The notes under the pieces were generated by a model that worked only from the letters and a program-made list of their open reading frames with translations, did not search any database and had not been told where the DNA came from. Below, one piece after another: positions 1 through 8,674 of a DNA stretch of 18,430 bases. This stretch comes from DATCIH01 sp036507955 (GTDB lineage Bacteria; Bacillota; Clostridia; Clostridiales; Clostridiaceae), in the NCBI GenBank assembly GCA_036507955.1, contig DATCIH010000047.1, positions 1-18,430 on the forward strand, in the 5' to 3' direction. How positions within the stretch are numbered: the stretch's first letter is position 1; each line of letters starts with the position of its first letter. The position numbers were made by a program, and so were the translations under genes.

Positions 1-149
1 ATAATTAAATTGCCTAAACATATTTCGGAAAAACTGTTGGTTAAAAAACCAGCTTAAAACTAAATAATATTACTGTTTACCATTATACAATCACTGATAT
101 ATAAGGGTTTAGAGCTAATTTTATCCTGCGAAGTATGAGTAACACATTT

Positions 150-178
150 AACAGCAGGAATTTGTTCCTGCTGTTTTT
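150..178 (+). terminator. Intrinsic terminator of an upstream gene outside the window
   Basis: A perfect 11-bp stem (150-160 with 165-175, arms AACAGCAGGAA and TTCCTGCTGTT) closes a 4-nt loop and runs directly into a short T tract. The T tract lies only on the right side, so it ends transcription entering from the left edge. No coding sequence is visible between position 1 and the stem. Confidence 0.8.
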
Positions 179-230
179 CATGTTATTCAATATACTAATT
201 ACCGTATATATGCCTCAAAACTGAAGTTGT

Positions 231-271
231 TGAAGATATAATAAATTTATGAAAAATATATTATATCTTCA
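231..271. repeat. 13-bp perfect inverted repeat, AT-rich
   Basis: TGAAGATATAATA at 231-243 is exactly complementary to 259-271, with a 15-nt spacer. There is no T tract after the right arm, so it is not a typical terminator. It lies about 70 bp before the promoter of the ATPase gene. The rest of 179-337 shows no gene. Confidence 0.6.
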
Positions 272-337
272 TAATGAAATTGACTAGCTTTAAATTCAGG
301 TACAAAAACTGGATCAGTTTTTGTCGTAAAAAGAAAC

Positions 338-366
338 TTGACAAAGTATAAAAATAACCGTATAAT
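338..366 (+). promoter_or_regulatory. Consensus sigma-A promoter of the ATPase gene
   Basis: TTGACA at 338-343 and TATAAT at 361-366 are both perfect matches to the vegetative consensus, with the ideal 17-bp spacer. Transcription would begin near 373, inside the palindrome cluster described next. So strong a promoter before a single nuclease-type ATPase gene suggests that expression is held down by a repressor. Confidence 0.85.
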
Positions 367-413
367 CTACTCATGATTAGACTACTTACAAGTAGGCTAA
401 TCATGAGTAGATT
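364..413. promoter_or_regulatory. Three tandem 14-bp palindromes (operator cluster) over the -10 and start site
   Basis: Seventeen bases at 364-380 are exactly complementary to 397-413, and an inner 6-bp repeat (382-387 with 390-395) fills the space between. Read another way, these are three quasi-palindromes of 14 bp with CTA...TAG ends: CTACTCATGATTAG (367-380), CTACTTACAAGTAG (382-395) and CTAATCATGAGTAG (397-410), repeating every 15 bp. They begin inside the -10 box and cover the predicted start site, which is where repressors commonly bind. A transcript starting near 373 would contain only part of the left arm, so a DNA-level role is likelier than an RNA hairpin. The regulator is unknown. 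Confidence 0.7.
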
Positions 414-435
414 GTTAAGAATAGAGAGGATATTT

Positions 436-1836
436 ATGTTTATAGGTAGAGGAAATGAGTTAGGGGAATTAAATAGATTATATTATAAAGATAGTTTTGA
501 AATGGCAGTAATATATGGGCGACGAAGAGTTGGAAAGACTTCTCTAATCAATGAGTTTTGCAAAGATAAGTTAAATATATTTTATGTAGCTATAGAACAA
601 AATAACAAAGGGGCTCTGGAAAGTTTTTCAGAAAAGGTTCTTGAGATATTACCTGAGGCCAGTTCCTTTATTGATGTATTTATATCTTGGGAAAAAGCTT
701 TTGAATATATTGCAAATCAATCTAAAAATCAAAGAATTATTCTAGCCATAGATGAATATCCATATATTGCAACTGGAGATCAATCTATTTCTTCAGTACT
801 GCAAAAAATAATTGACACTAAATTTTTAAGTTCAAAGTTATTTTTGATTTTATGCGGATCATCCATGAGTTTTATGGAGAATCAAGTGCTAGGATATAAA
901 AGTCCACTTTATGGTAGAAGAACAGCTCAATTCAAAATTGAACCTTTTGACTATATAGATAGTAGAAAGTTTTTTCCACAATATTCTTTAGAAGAACAAG
1001 TTATAGCTTATGGAGTGGTAGGTGGCATACCTCAATATCTTAGTAACTTATCAAAAGAGAGCAACTTAATTGATGGTATTTATTATAATTATTTCAGAAA
1101 AGATGGTCACCTGTTTGAAGAGACCTCAAGCATTTTAAAACAGGAATTAAGAGAGCCGGCAATGTACAATAGTATAATAACAGCTGTAGCTTATGGAGCT
1201 AGTAGGCTTAATGAAATCGCAACAAAAACAGGAGAAGAAAGCAAAAAATGTTCTAAATATTTGAGTACTTTAATTGACTTGCACATAGTAAGAAAAGAAT
1301 ATCCGGTAGGAGTTGAAGTAAGCCGTAGTGGTATTTATAGTTTGTGTGATAACATGTTTAAGTTTTGGTATAAATTTATTCCAGAAAATATGACTAATAT
1401 TGAAGCTGGCATGGGAAAAATAATTATAGATAAAAAAGTTATTCCTCAACTATCAGATTATATTGGTAGGATTTTTGAAGAAATATGTATTCAATATATG
1501 ATTAGAAGAAATAAAACGTTATCTCTTTCCATTATGTTTGATATGATTGGTAGATGGTGGGGAAATAATCCAATAAAAAAAATGCAAGAAGAAATTGATA
1601 TATTAGCAAAATCAGGAAACATGGCCATATTTGGAGAATGTAAATGGCGAAATGAATTGCTCGGTGTAAGTGTATTGAATAGCTTAATTGAAAAGAGTGG
1701 AGTTTTAACTCAATATGAGGATAAATATTATATATTGTTTTCGAAATCTGGATTTACCATAGAACTATTAGATATAGTTGCTACTATGGATAATGTTGAA
1801 TTAGTGGATTTAAATAGATTGTATGCGATTGAGTAA
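436..1836 (+). CDS. ATPase of the archaeal-ATPase/DUF234 type with C-terminal nuclease-like domain
   Basis: The 466-aa protein starts with MFIGRGNEL, as this family usually does, and an AGAGAGG ribosome site sits about 7 nt upstream. The longer open frame begins at 373 inside the operator palindrome, where the transcript itself would begin, so I reject that start. The N-terminal P-loop domain shows Walker A GRRRVGKTS (residues 28-36) and Walker B ILAIDEYPY with D106-E107. A winged-helix-like middle follows. The C-terminal region carries E386-I-D388 and E401-C-K403, a spacing that matches PD-(D/E)xK nucleases; DUF234 belongs to that fold group as far as I recall. These cytoplasmic ATPases are widespread and mostly uncharacterised, and some have been suggested to act in defence or in mobile elements. 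The gene stands alone and is intact. Family assignment is firm; cellular role is unknown. Confidence 0.85.
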   Translation: MFIGRGNELGELNRLYYKDSFEMAVIYGRRRVGKTSLINEFCKDKLNIFYVAIEQNNKGALESFSEKVLEILPEASSFIDVFISWEKAFEYIANQSKNQRIILAIDEYPYIATGDQSISSVLQKIIDTKFLSSKLFLILCGSSMSFMENQVLGYKSPLYGRRTAQFKIEPFDYIDSRKFFPQYSLEEQVIAYGVVGGIPQYLSNLSKESNLIDGIYYNYFRKDGHLFEETSSILKQELREPAMYNSIITAVAYGASRLNEIATKTGEESKKCSKYLSTLIDLHIVRKEYPVGVEVSRSGIYSLCDNMFKFWYKFIPENMTNIEAGMGKIIIDKKVIPQLSDYIGRIFEEICIQYMIRRNKTLSLSIMFDMIGRWWGNNPIKKMQEEIDILAKSGNMAIFGECKWRNELLGVSVLNSLIEKSGVLTQYEDKYYILFSKSGFTIELLDIVATMDNVELVDLNRLYAIE

Positions 1837-1861
1837 GTGAAATTTAAAATAGTTTTTTAAT

Positions 1862-1920
1862 GGGTGATACCCTGTAGGAGGTGATTGGAAATCAGCTCCT
1901 TACTATAAATCACTCCTTTT
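1862..1920 (+). other. Possible alternative hairpins after the ATPase gene
   Basis: AGGAGGTGATT (1876-1886) can pair with AATCAGCTCCT (1890-1900, one internal mismatch, 3-nt loop). It can also pair with AATCACTCCTTTT (1908-1920, one bulge). The two pairings exclude each other. A small GGGT/ACCC hairpin (1862-1872) precedes them. It may end transcription of the ATPase gene, but the T tract is weak. Confidence 0.35.
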
Positions 1921-2379
1921 GTGTATTGTATCATTGGAGTTAGCTCTAATGTCAACAACAAAATATATCGCTATAGATCCATCTATTTGTTTCTCAATTA
2001 AAAATAGTGATATATTGGCTAAAATGGGTCAAAAACCTTGTAGAATATTTAGCTCGGTTAGAATATTTATGATTTATGAAACTCCATTTTTGCCTGTGAT
2101 TTTAAGCATTATGTTTCATAAGAGGTTTAAAGATATTTTTCATTAGATAAAGCATCTATAGTAAACATATTGATTTCTGTAATAAGGATGTATGTTAGAG
2201 AGCAAGACAAGAATTTGTCCTTGCTAAAGGATACAGATTAGGTGATTGCGAATAGCAAGAGGGTCACTATGCTCATATAGCTTTTATATTCTCTAAGATA
2301 CATCAATGTATTGGGGATTTTCACCAAGCTCTTATAAACCCCTTCAAAGCCATGAACAAAATAAGGAAGATAATTTTTA
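1921..2379. other. Intergenic stretch without a convincing gene
   Basis: A 75-codon open frame (1919-2146, plus strand) has no good ribosome site and no similarity I recognise. A short open frame on the minus strand over roughly 2260-2400 is also unsupported. A bulged hairpin lies near 2201-2223 (GCAAG...CTTGC). The stretch may be eroded coding DNA, but I cannot show that. Confidence 0.4.
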
Positions 2380-2408
2380 TTGAATAAAAGTCGAATTATC
2401 AATATAAT
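2380..2408 (+). promoter_or_regulatory. Promoter of the PAS-domain gene fragment
   Basis: TTGAAT (2380-2385) and TATAAT (2403-2408) are separated by 17 bp and lie about 50 bp before the start codon at 2459. The promoter appears intact although the gene behind it is truncated, so transcription would run into the ABC transporter remnants. Confidence 0.65.
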
Positions 2409-2458
2409 TGAAATAATATAGAAAAACAGTCTAAAACTTTGTCATGGGAGTAAGGGAA

Positions 2459-2809
2459 ATGGGAATTTTTGATCGAGACGATTCTAGAGAAATTAAAAAA
2501 ACTAAGAACCTAGTGCAAGTTGAAAGTAGACATATCAATTGTAATAATTATTTTGAAATTAATCATTCAATAATGCTTGTTATTGATCCAGAAACAGGGA
2601 TAATAGTGGATGCAAATCCTGCTGCCTGCTCTTTTTATAAATATAATTATGAAGATATTATCAAGCTAAAAATTAGTGACATTAATACACTTTTAATTGA
2701 AGAACTTGCGATTGAACTGAAACTTGCCATTATAGAACATAGAAATTGCTTTTACTTTAAACATCGATTAGCAAATGGTGAAATCAACCTTAATGGCAAA
2801 TATTATTGA
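2459..2809 (+). pseudogene. 5' fragment of a PAS-domain sensor gene
   Basis: The start chosen is ATG 2459, with GGGAG 8 nt upstream; ATG 2444 in the same frame lies before that site. After about 35 variable residues comes a clear PAS domain core: SIMLVIDPETGIIVDANPAA, then the typical Y-x-Y-x-x-x-E-x-x-x-x-x-x-I-x-D-I-N helix region and FKHRLANGE. PAS domains sense small molecules or redox state in signalling proteins such as diguanylate cyclases and kinases. Here homology stops after LANGEI (about 2783). The frame then runs a few out-of-frame codons into ABC transporter sequence and ends at 2809. No output domain remains, so this is a gene front left by a deletion or recombination. A free PAS polypeptide of about 116 aa could still be made. 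Confidence 0.75.
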
Positions 2810-4363
2810 TATTGGGATCAAAAATAAAGATATTACTTACATCTCTTTAGTAGGTAGAATAATGTTACTGGCGGCATTTCTAGGAATTATAGGGGGAATA
2901 GGTTCATCTATGTTCACCCCAATTGCTTCTATGAGAATGGGCGAAAATCTAAGGCAAGGTATCTTTGATAAAATACAGACTTTATCTTTTCTAGAGATAG
3001 ACAAGCTTAAGACTTCTTCCCTTATCACAAGACTAACCAATGATGTAACCCAAGTCTAGAACATGATGCTTATGGCACTTAGAATTATGGTGAGAGCACC
3101 TTTTTTGTGTATAGGTGGAATCGTTATGGCTGTTTTATTAAGTCCTAAGTTATCACTTATATTCTTAGTAATAATACCTATAATGATTATATTTATGATT
3201 ATTATAATTAGAAAATCCTTCCCAATGTTTTTATCTGTACAAGAAAAGATAGATAGAATTAATGTAGTTTTACGTGAAAGTATTTTAGGCGTCCGCGTCA
3301 TAAAAGCTTTTACTATAGAGGATAAGCAAGGGGAGAGATTTGATACCGCAAACTATGATTAAATGGATAAAAGTATCAGAACTCAGAATATGAACCTACT
3401 ATTGTGGCCAATTGTAACCTTAGTAATGAATTTAACTGTTATCGCAGTATTATGGTTTGGTGGCAATATGGCAAATAGTGGTACACTCCAAATTGGCAAA
3501 ATAATGGCTTTTATAAATTATCTTATTCAGCTAATGAATTCTCTAATTATGTCTGTTAATGTAATTGTAAATTTTTCTCGAGCAAAGGCTTCAGCTGATA
3601 GAATAAATGAAGTATTAAACACTATACCCTCCATCCAAAATAGTGAGGCTGCAGTTAATATTGTGAGCTTCGATGTAGAATTTAAATGTGTATCTTTTAA
3701 ATATAATGAGCACAGTGATTATGTGTTAAAGGATATATCCTTTAAGGCAAAACAGGGGCAGAAGATAGGAATTATCGGTGCTACAGGTTCAGGCAAAAGC
3801 TCCTTTATAAGTTTAATTCCAAGATTATATGATGCCACTGAGGGTCAAGTCTTAATTGGTGGAGTTGATGTTAAAAATCTAAAATTACTGGTACTATTGA
3901 AGAAAATTTAAAGTTTGGTAATGCTAATGCAACTATGGAATTATTAGAAAATAGCGTGTGTGATGCCCAGGCATATGAGTTCATAAGTAGTAAAGAGAAT
4001 ACATATAAAAGTAGGGTAGAACAAATAGGTAAAAATTTATCAGGAGGACAAAAACAACGTCTTTCTATCGCAAGGACTCTAACAAAGAAACCTAAAATTC
4101 TTATATTAGATGATTCTTCAAGTGCACTCGATATGGAAACGCAAGCAAAACTTCAGAATTCAATAGGAAGCAGTATGCTAAATAGCACTGTATTTATTAT
4201 TGATCAAAGGATTTCAGGGGTAATGGGTGCTGATAAAATATTAGTTTTAGATAATGGAAAAATATCAGCAATGGGTAAGCATAAAGAATTATTAAAAAGC
4301 AGTGAAATTTACCGAAGTATAGCTGTTTCACAGTTAGGTGAGGAGGTGATTTTCAATATCTAA
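2784..4363 (+). pseudogene. ABC exporter subunit A, decayed (half-transporter with degenerate ATPase site)
   Basis: This was a multidrug-type heterodimeric ABC exporter subunit (membrane domain plus ATPase domain, usually near 580 aa). Homology opens in the middle of the family N-terminus (TLMANIIDIGIKN), so roughly 40 residues with the first membrane helix are gone. TAG at 3057-3059 falls where TNDVTQVQNM is expected, and TAA at 3360-3362 falls where Leu is expected before MDKSIR; both are single-base nonsense changes in one frame. Walker A (GATGSGKSS) is present. Near 3890 the frame shifts and about 20 residues with the Q-loop are missing, after which GTIEENLKFG resumes. The signature LSGGQKQR, Walker B ILILDDSSSALD (Asp in place of the catalytic Glu) and IIDQRIS (Gln in place of the switch His) mark the non-catalytic partner of such pairs. 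With this many lesions it cannot be functional. Confidence 0.9.
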
Positions 4364-6084
4364 TAAGGAAATTACCCTTAGACAAGGAAACTACCATACT
4401 AACATGTTTAAGGAAAAGAATGCAAAGCTTAAGAACCCTAAGGTTGCAATCAAAAGATTGTTAATGTATATGAGCAATAAAAAAGGGTGACATGTTAGGA
4501 CTTTCAAGAATATGTTTTGTGCTAGGAGTAATTTATCTTGTTAGTGCAGCTGCAACCTTTATTCAAAACAGATTTATGGTAAGTATAGCACAGACGACTT
4601 CCACCGCTATAAGAAAAGATTTGTTTTATAATATGCAGAAACTTCCTTTAAATTACTTTGATACTCATTCAAGTGGAGACTTAATGAGCAGATTTACAAA
4701 TGACGTAGATAACATAAATATGACTTTATCTCAAAGTATAACACAACTTTTTTCTGGGATTATAAATATAGTAGGAATGTTTATAGCAATGATGCTTTTA
4801 AGTCCTTTACTTACACTTATAGGAATGATAACCATACTGCTTTTGCTTATAATAACAAAACTTATAGTCAAAAAAACCCAACCATATTTTGTTAAACAAC
4901 AAAAAGAGTTAGGCAATTTAAATAGTTATATTGAAGAAATGATATCAGGACAAAAAGCCGTATTACTCTTTTCACAAGAGGATAAGGTTAAGAAGGAATT
5001 CTCTATAATAAATGGAAGACTTACTAGAAGTGCAATTTTTGCTCAGGCCTTGTCAGGATGTATGGGACCGGTGAGCAATTTTATAAATAATATTACTTAT
5101 CTTATTCTAGCAGTTTGTGGTGGATATTTTATTATTTCTGGTATGAACATTACCATTGGAATATTATTTACCTTCATTCTTTATATGAGAAGTTTTTCAC
5201 GCCCAATTAACGAAATACTTAATATATTTAATCTAATACAATCTGCATTAGCAGGTGCGGAAAGGGTATTTGAAGTTATGGATGAATCTAAAGAAGAAGA
5301 CAGCAAAGAGGCAAAAACTATAGAAACAATAAAGGGTGAGGTTTCTCTTTCGAAAGTTGATTTTTCCTATATTCAGGGAATACAAATACTTAAAAATATA
5401 AGTATTGAAGCTAAAAGAGGCCAAACTATAGCTATAGTTGGACCAACTGGTTCAGGGAAAACAACAATTATAAATTTACTTACAAAATTCTATAATATAG
5501 ACAGTGGAGAAATAACATTTGATGGGGAGAACATTAATAATATTAAAAAAGGAAGTCTTCGGAAATCAATATCAATAGTATTACAAGATACATTTTTATT
5601 TTCAGAAAGTGTTAGTGAAAATATAAGGTATGGAAGATTAACTGCTACAGATAAAGAGGTTCAGGAAGCTGCAGAGCTTGCTGATGCACATCACTTTATT
5701 AGGCAATTACCGGAAGGGTATAATACTATACTGTCAGATAATGGAAGTAATCTATCCCAGGGACAGCGTCAACTCTTAGCAATTGCAAGAGCAATATTAG
5801 CACAGTCCTCAATTCTTATTCTTGACGAAGCAACCTCATCAGTTGATACTCGTACTGAAATAGCTATACAAAAGGCTATGCTTAACTTAATGAAAGGTAA
5901 GACAACCTTTGTTATAGCTCACAGATTAAGTACTATCAGAAACTCAAACCAGATAATTGCAATAAAAGATGGGGAGATAATTGAAAGTGGTACCCATGAT
6001 GAACTTTTAAAGAAACAAGGCTTCTATTCAAACCTTTATAACAGCCAATTTGCTGGATTTAATAGCTATAGAGAATGTTCATAA
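4356..6084 (+). pseudogene. ABC exporter subunit B, start lost and first membrane helix deleted
   Basis: This is the catalytic partner of the upstream subunit. A strong ribosome site (GGAGGTGA, 4343-4349) is followed 6 nt later by ATA (4356-4358) and then SNKEITLRQGNY, a normal family N-terminus, so the start codon seems to have changed from ATG to ATA. That frame reaches YMSNKKG and stops at 4488-4490. Homology resumes in another frame at 4492 with LSRICFVLGVIYL, so about 60 residues with the first membrane helix and loop are missing. From 4492 a 530-aa frame stays open with five expected membrane segments and a complete ATPase domain: Walker A GPTGSGKTT (317-324), LSQGQ (421-425), Walker B LILDEATSS (E446) and switch H477. 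The long intact part suggests decay is recent. Export activity is unlikely. An ATG at 4492 without a clear ribosome site could yield a truncated protein. Confidence 0.85.
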
Positions 6085-6157
6085 TTTAATGTATAATTCA
6101 ATTAGGTATAAATAAAGTTTATATCAGATTACAAAGGCTAAAAAGAGAGGTAGAATT

Positions 6158-8542
6158 ATGATAAAAGCAACTGAAAATAATGAATATTATGAATTGGATA
6201 ATCCTACTAGTATGCCAAAGGCTTCAGGGTTTTTATGGAATGAAAACATGATGATTCATATGAATTGCCGGGGATATGCGGTAGCTCAGTTTATGCAACC
6301 CGAACCTGCAAAATACTCATATGCGCCGAATTTAGAGGCTAAAACGTTTATGCAACCAGAACAACCTTACTATGCCCATCACCCTGGCCGCTTTGTTTAT
6401 GTAAAGGATGAAGCTTCCGGTAAGATCTTTTCGGCACCTTATGAACCTGTTCGTGTCCTCCCTGATAAATATACATTTTCTGTAGGAAAAAATAATATCT
6501 TATGGAAGATTGAAAGTAATGATGTTCTAATAGAAATGAGTTTGAGTTTACCTAAAGATGATGTAATGGAGCTTTGGCGCGTTAAGGTGAAAAACCTTTC
6601 AAAAAATAAACGTAAATTAAGTATTTACCCCTATTTTACTATAGGCTATATGTCCTGGATGAATCAATCAGGTGAATATAAGCAGAATTTACAAGGGATT
6701 GTATGTTCTTGTATTACGCCTTATCAAAAATATCAAGATTATTCTAAGATTAAAGACTTTAAAGATAAAACTTTTTTATTAGCAGATCAAGAGCCTACAG
6801 CTTGGGAAATTAATCAAGAAACCTTTGAGGGGGAAGGTGGTATTTCCTTACCATCAGCTTTGCAAGAAGATCTGTTGTCAAAAGGGGATGCCCGTTATGA
6901 AATGCCAGTTGGTGTATTGCAATATAAAATAGATATGAACCCAGGTGAAGAGAAAGAATATCGGTTTATGTTTGGTCCTGCTAAAAGCGAAGAAGATATT
7001 GCTCATATCCGTGAACAATATTTTATAGATAAGAATGATACTGGGGAAGATGGTTTTACTTTAGCTGAAATAGGATATGCAAAATATATAGCAGAAGGAA
7101 GAGGGTGTATACAAATAAAAACACCTGATTCTGATTTAGATAATTTTGTAAATCATTGGTTACCTAGGCAAATGTATTATCATGGCAAAACCAACCGACT
7201 TACCACAGATCCACAAACTCGAAACTACCTTCAAGACAATATGGGTATGAGTTATATCAAGCCTAAAATTGCAAGAGATGCTTTTCTTCTTGCGATAAGT
7301 CAGCAAAATGAAAGTGGTGCCATGCCGGATGGTATAATTTTGCATGTAGGTGCTGAGTTAAAATATATTAATCAAGTACCTCACACGGATCATTGCGTTT
7401 GGTTGCCCATTTGCTTGAGTGCCTACTTAGATGAAACGAACGACTATGAAATATTAGATGAAATAGTTCCTTTTACACAAGGCACAGAAAAAGCATCAGT
7501 TTTTGAACATATTAATAGAGCAATGTATTGGCTTATTAACGATAGAGATGAACGTGGACTCAATTTTATTAAGCAAGGTGATTGGTGTGATCCTATGAAC
7601 ATGGTTGGCTACAAAGGAAAAGGTGTTTCTGGTTGGCTAACGATGGCGTCCTCCTATGCATTTATCATTTGGGCTGATATATGTAAAAATAGTGAACGAC
7701 TGGATATGAGTAATAAATTTCTAATAGAAGCAGATAAAACTAATGCAGTAATAAATAAATATTTATGGGATGGGGAATGGTATGCCCGAGGAATAACAGA
7801 TGATAATGTTATATTTGGTATTAGTAAAGATAAAGAAGGTAGGATTTTCATTAACCCTCAAGGCTGGTCACTTCTCTGTGGTGCAGCTGATAAATTGAAG
7901 GAAAAGAAGATAATAAAAGCTGTTAGTGAACAATTAGAAACGCCTTTTGGTGTTGAAAAGCTAGCTCCGTCCTATACATCAATGCGAGAGGATGTTGGAC
8001 GGGTAACTCAGAAACATCCAGGAACAGCAGAAAATGGAGCAGTGTATAATCATGCAGCAGCATTTTATATCTATGCACTATACTCAATTGGAGAGAAAGA
8101 CAATGCATTTCGTTTGCTACGAAAAATGATTCCAGGACCAGATCCTAAGGATATTATTCTGCGAGGCCAATTGCCTGTTTTTATACCTAATTATTATCGA
8201 GGTGCATATAAACAAATCCCACGGACAGCTGGACGCTCAAGTCATTTATTTAATACTGGAACAGTTACGTGGTTTTATCGTTGTTTAATAGACGGTTTAT
8301 TTGGTCTACAAGGTAATAAAGAAGGACTTAGAATAAAGCCACAGCTTCCTTCTCATTGGCAAGAAGCATCTGTCAAACGTGAATTTAGAGGAGCAGTACT
8401 CAATATAGATATTAAGAGAGAAACAGGAATTAAAGTAACAGAAGTTTATGTGAATGGGAATTTCATTGAAGATGGCATCATAAAGGATTTGAAATCAGGC
8501 ACAGAATATAAAGTTCAGGTGAAAATTCCATTCAAGTTGTGA
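6158..8542 (+). CDS. GH94 family phosphorylase (cellobiose/cellobionate phosphorylase type)
   Basis: This intact 794-aa cytoplasmic enzyme has no signal peptide and an AGAGAGG ribosome site 7 nt before ATG. GH94 enzymes split beta-glucosides of two or more sugars with phosphate, giving alpha-glucose 1-phosphate and saving ATP. The layout is normal: N-terminal beta-sandwich domain (to about residue 290), helical linker, (alpha/alpha)6 barrel and C-terminal sheet. The motif QGDWCDPMN places D478 where the general acid Asp of the family DWND motif lies. Residues GTAENGAVYNHAAAFY and RSSHLFNTGTVTWFYR are barrel active-site segments. The CDP in place of the usual NDC/NDG, and the total length, make me favour cellobionic acid (glucosyl-gluconate) phosphorylase over plain cellobiose phosphorylase, but only weakly. 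No sugar transporter or phosphoglucomutase lies next to it. The preceding ABC remnants are unrelated drug exporters. Confidence 0.85.
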   Translation: MIKATENNEYYELDNPTSMPKASGFLWNENMMIHMNCRGYAVAQFMQPEPAKYSYAPNLEAKTFMQPEQPYYAHHPGRFVYVKDEASGKIFSAPYEPVRVLPDKYTFSVGKNNILWKIESNDVLIEMSLSLPKDDVMELWRVKVKNLSKNKRKLSIYPYFTIGYMSWMNQSGEYKQNLQGIVCSCITPYQKYQDYSKIKDFKDKTFLLADQEPTAWEINQETFEGEGGISLPSALQEDLLSKGDARYEMPVGVLQYKIDMNPGEEKEYRFMFGPAKSEEDIAHIREQYFIDKNDTGEDGFTLAEIGYAKYIAEGRGCIQIKTPDSDLDNFVNHWLPRQMYYHGKTNRLTTDPQTRNYLQDNMGMSYIKPKIARDAFLLAISQQNESGAMPDGIILHVGAELKYINQVPHTDHCVWLPICLSAYLDETNDYEILDEIVPFTQGTEKASVFEHINRAMYWLINDRDERGLNFIKQGDWCDPMNMVGYKGKGVSGWLTMASSYAFIIWADICKNSERLDMSNKFLIEADKTNAVINKYLWDGEWYARGITDDNVIFGISKDKEGRIFINPQGWSLLCGAADKLKEKKIIKAVSEQLETPFGVEKLAPSYTSMREDVGRVTQKHPGTAENGAVYNHAAAFYIYALYSIGEKDNAFRLLRKMIPGPDPKDIILRGQLPVFIPNYYRGAYKQIPRTAGRSSHLFNTGTVTWFYRCLIDGLFGLQGNKEGLRIKPQLPSHWQEASVKREFRGAVLNIDIKRETGIKVTEVYVNGNFIEDGIIKDLKSGTEYKVQVKIPFKL

Positions 8543-8627
8543 TAAATCTTTGTAAGCACATCTTATGGCTATAGCAAGGGTTGATATGCTCGCAGTTTTT
8601 GCACCTAGAGAACTAGAACTAAAGTCA

Positions 8628-8667
8628 AATAAAGGATCACCTAGCACTCTTTAGGTGATCCTTTATT
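8628..8667. terminator. Bidirectional terminator between convergent genes
   Basis: A perfect 16-bp stem (8628-8643 with 8652-8667) has an 8-nt loop, with A-rich left and T-rich right outer ends. It lies between the stop of the GH94 gene (8542) and the stop of the minus-strand esterase gene (8675) and can serve both. Confidence 0.9.
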
Positions 8668-8674
8668 GCATGGC

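Noticed and set aside
373..435. Longer N-terminus for the ATPase gene (ATG 373 or ATG 403)
   Set aside because: These codons lie inside the operator palindrome and at the predicted transcript start, have no ribosome site, and precede the usual family start MFIGR.
1919..2146. 75-aa open frame as a gene
   Set aside because: No ribosome site, no recognised similarity, and it begins within the hairpin region after the ATPase gene.
2260..2400. Minus-strand open frame of about 50 codons with hydrophobic end
   Set aside because: No clear start codon with a ribosome site and no family match. Composition in AT-rich DNA can produce this by chance.
2775..3059. Separate 94-aa membrane protein
   Set aside because: It is the N-terminal part of decayed ABC subunit A; the sequence continues in the same frame past the TAG stop.
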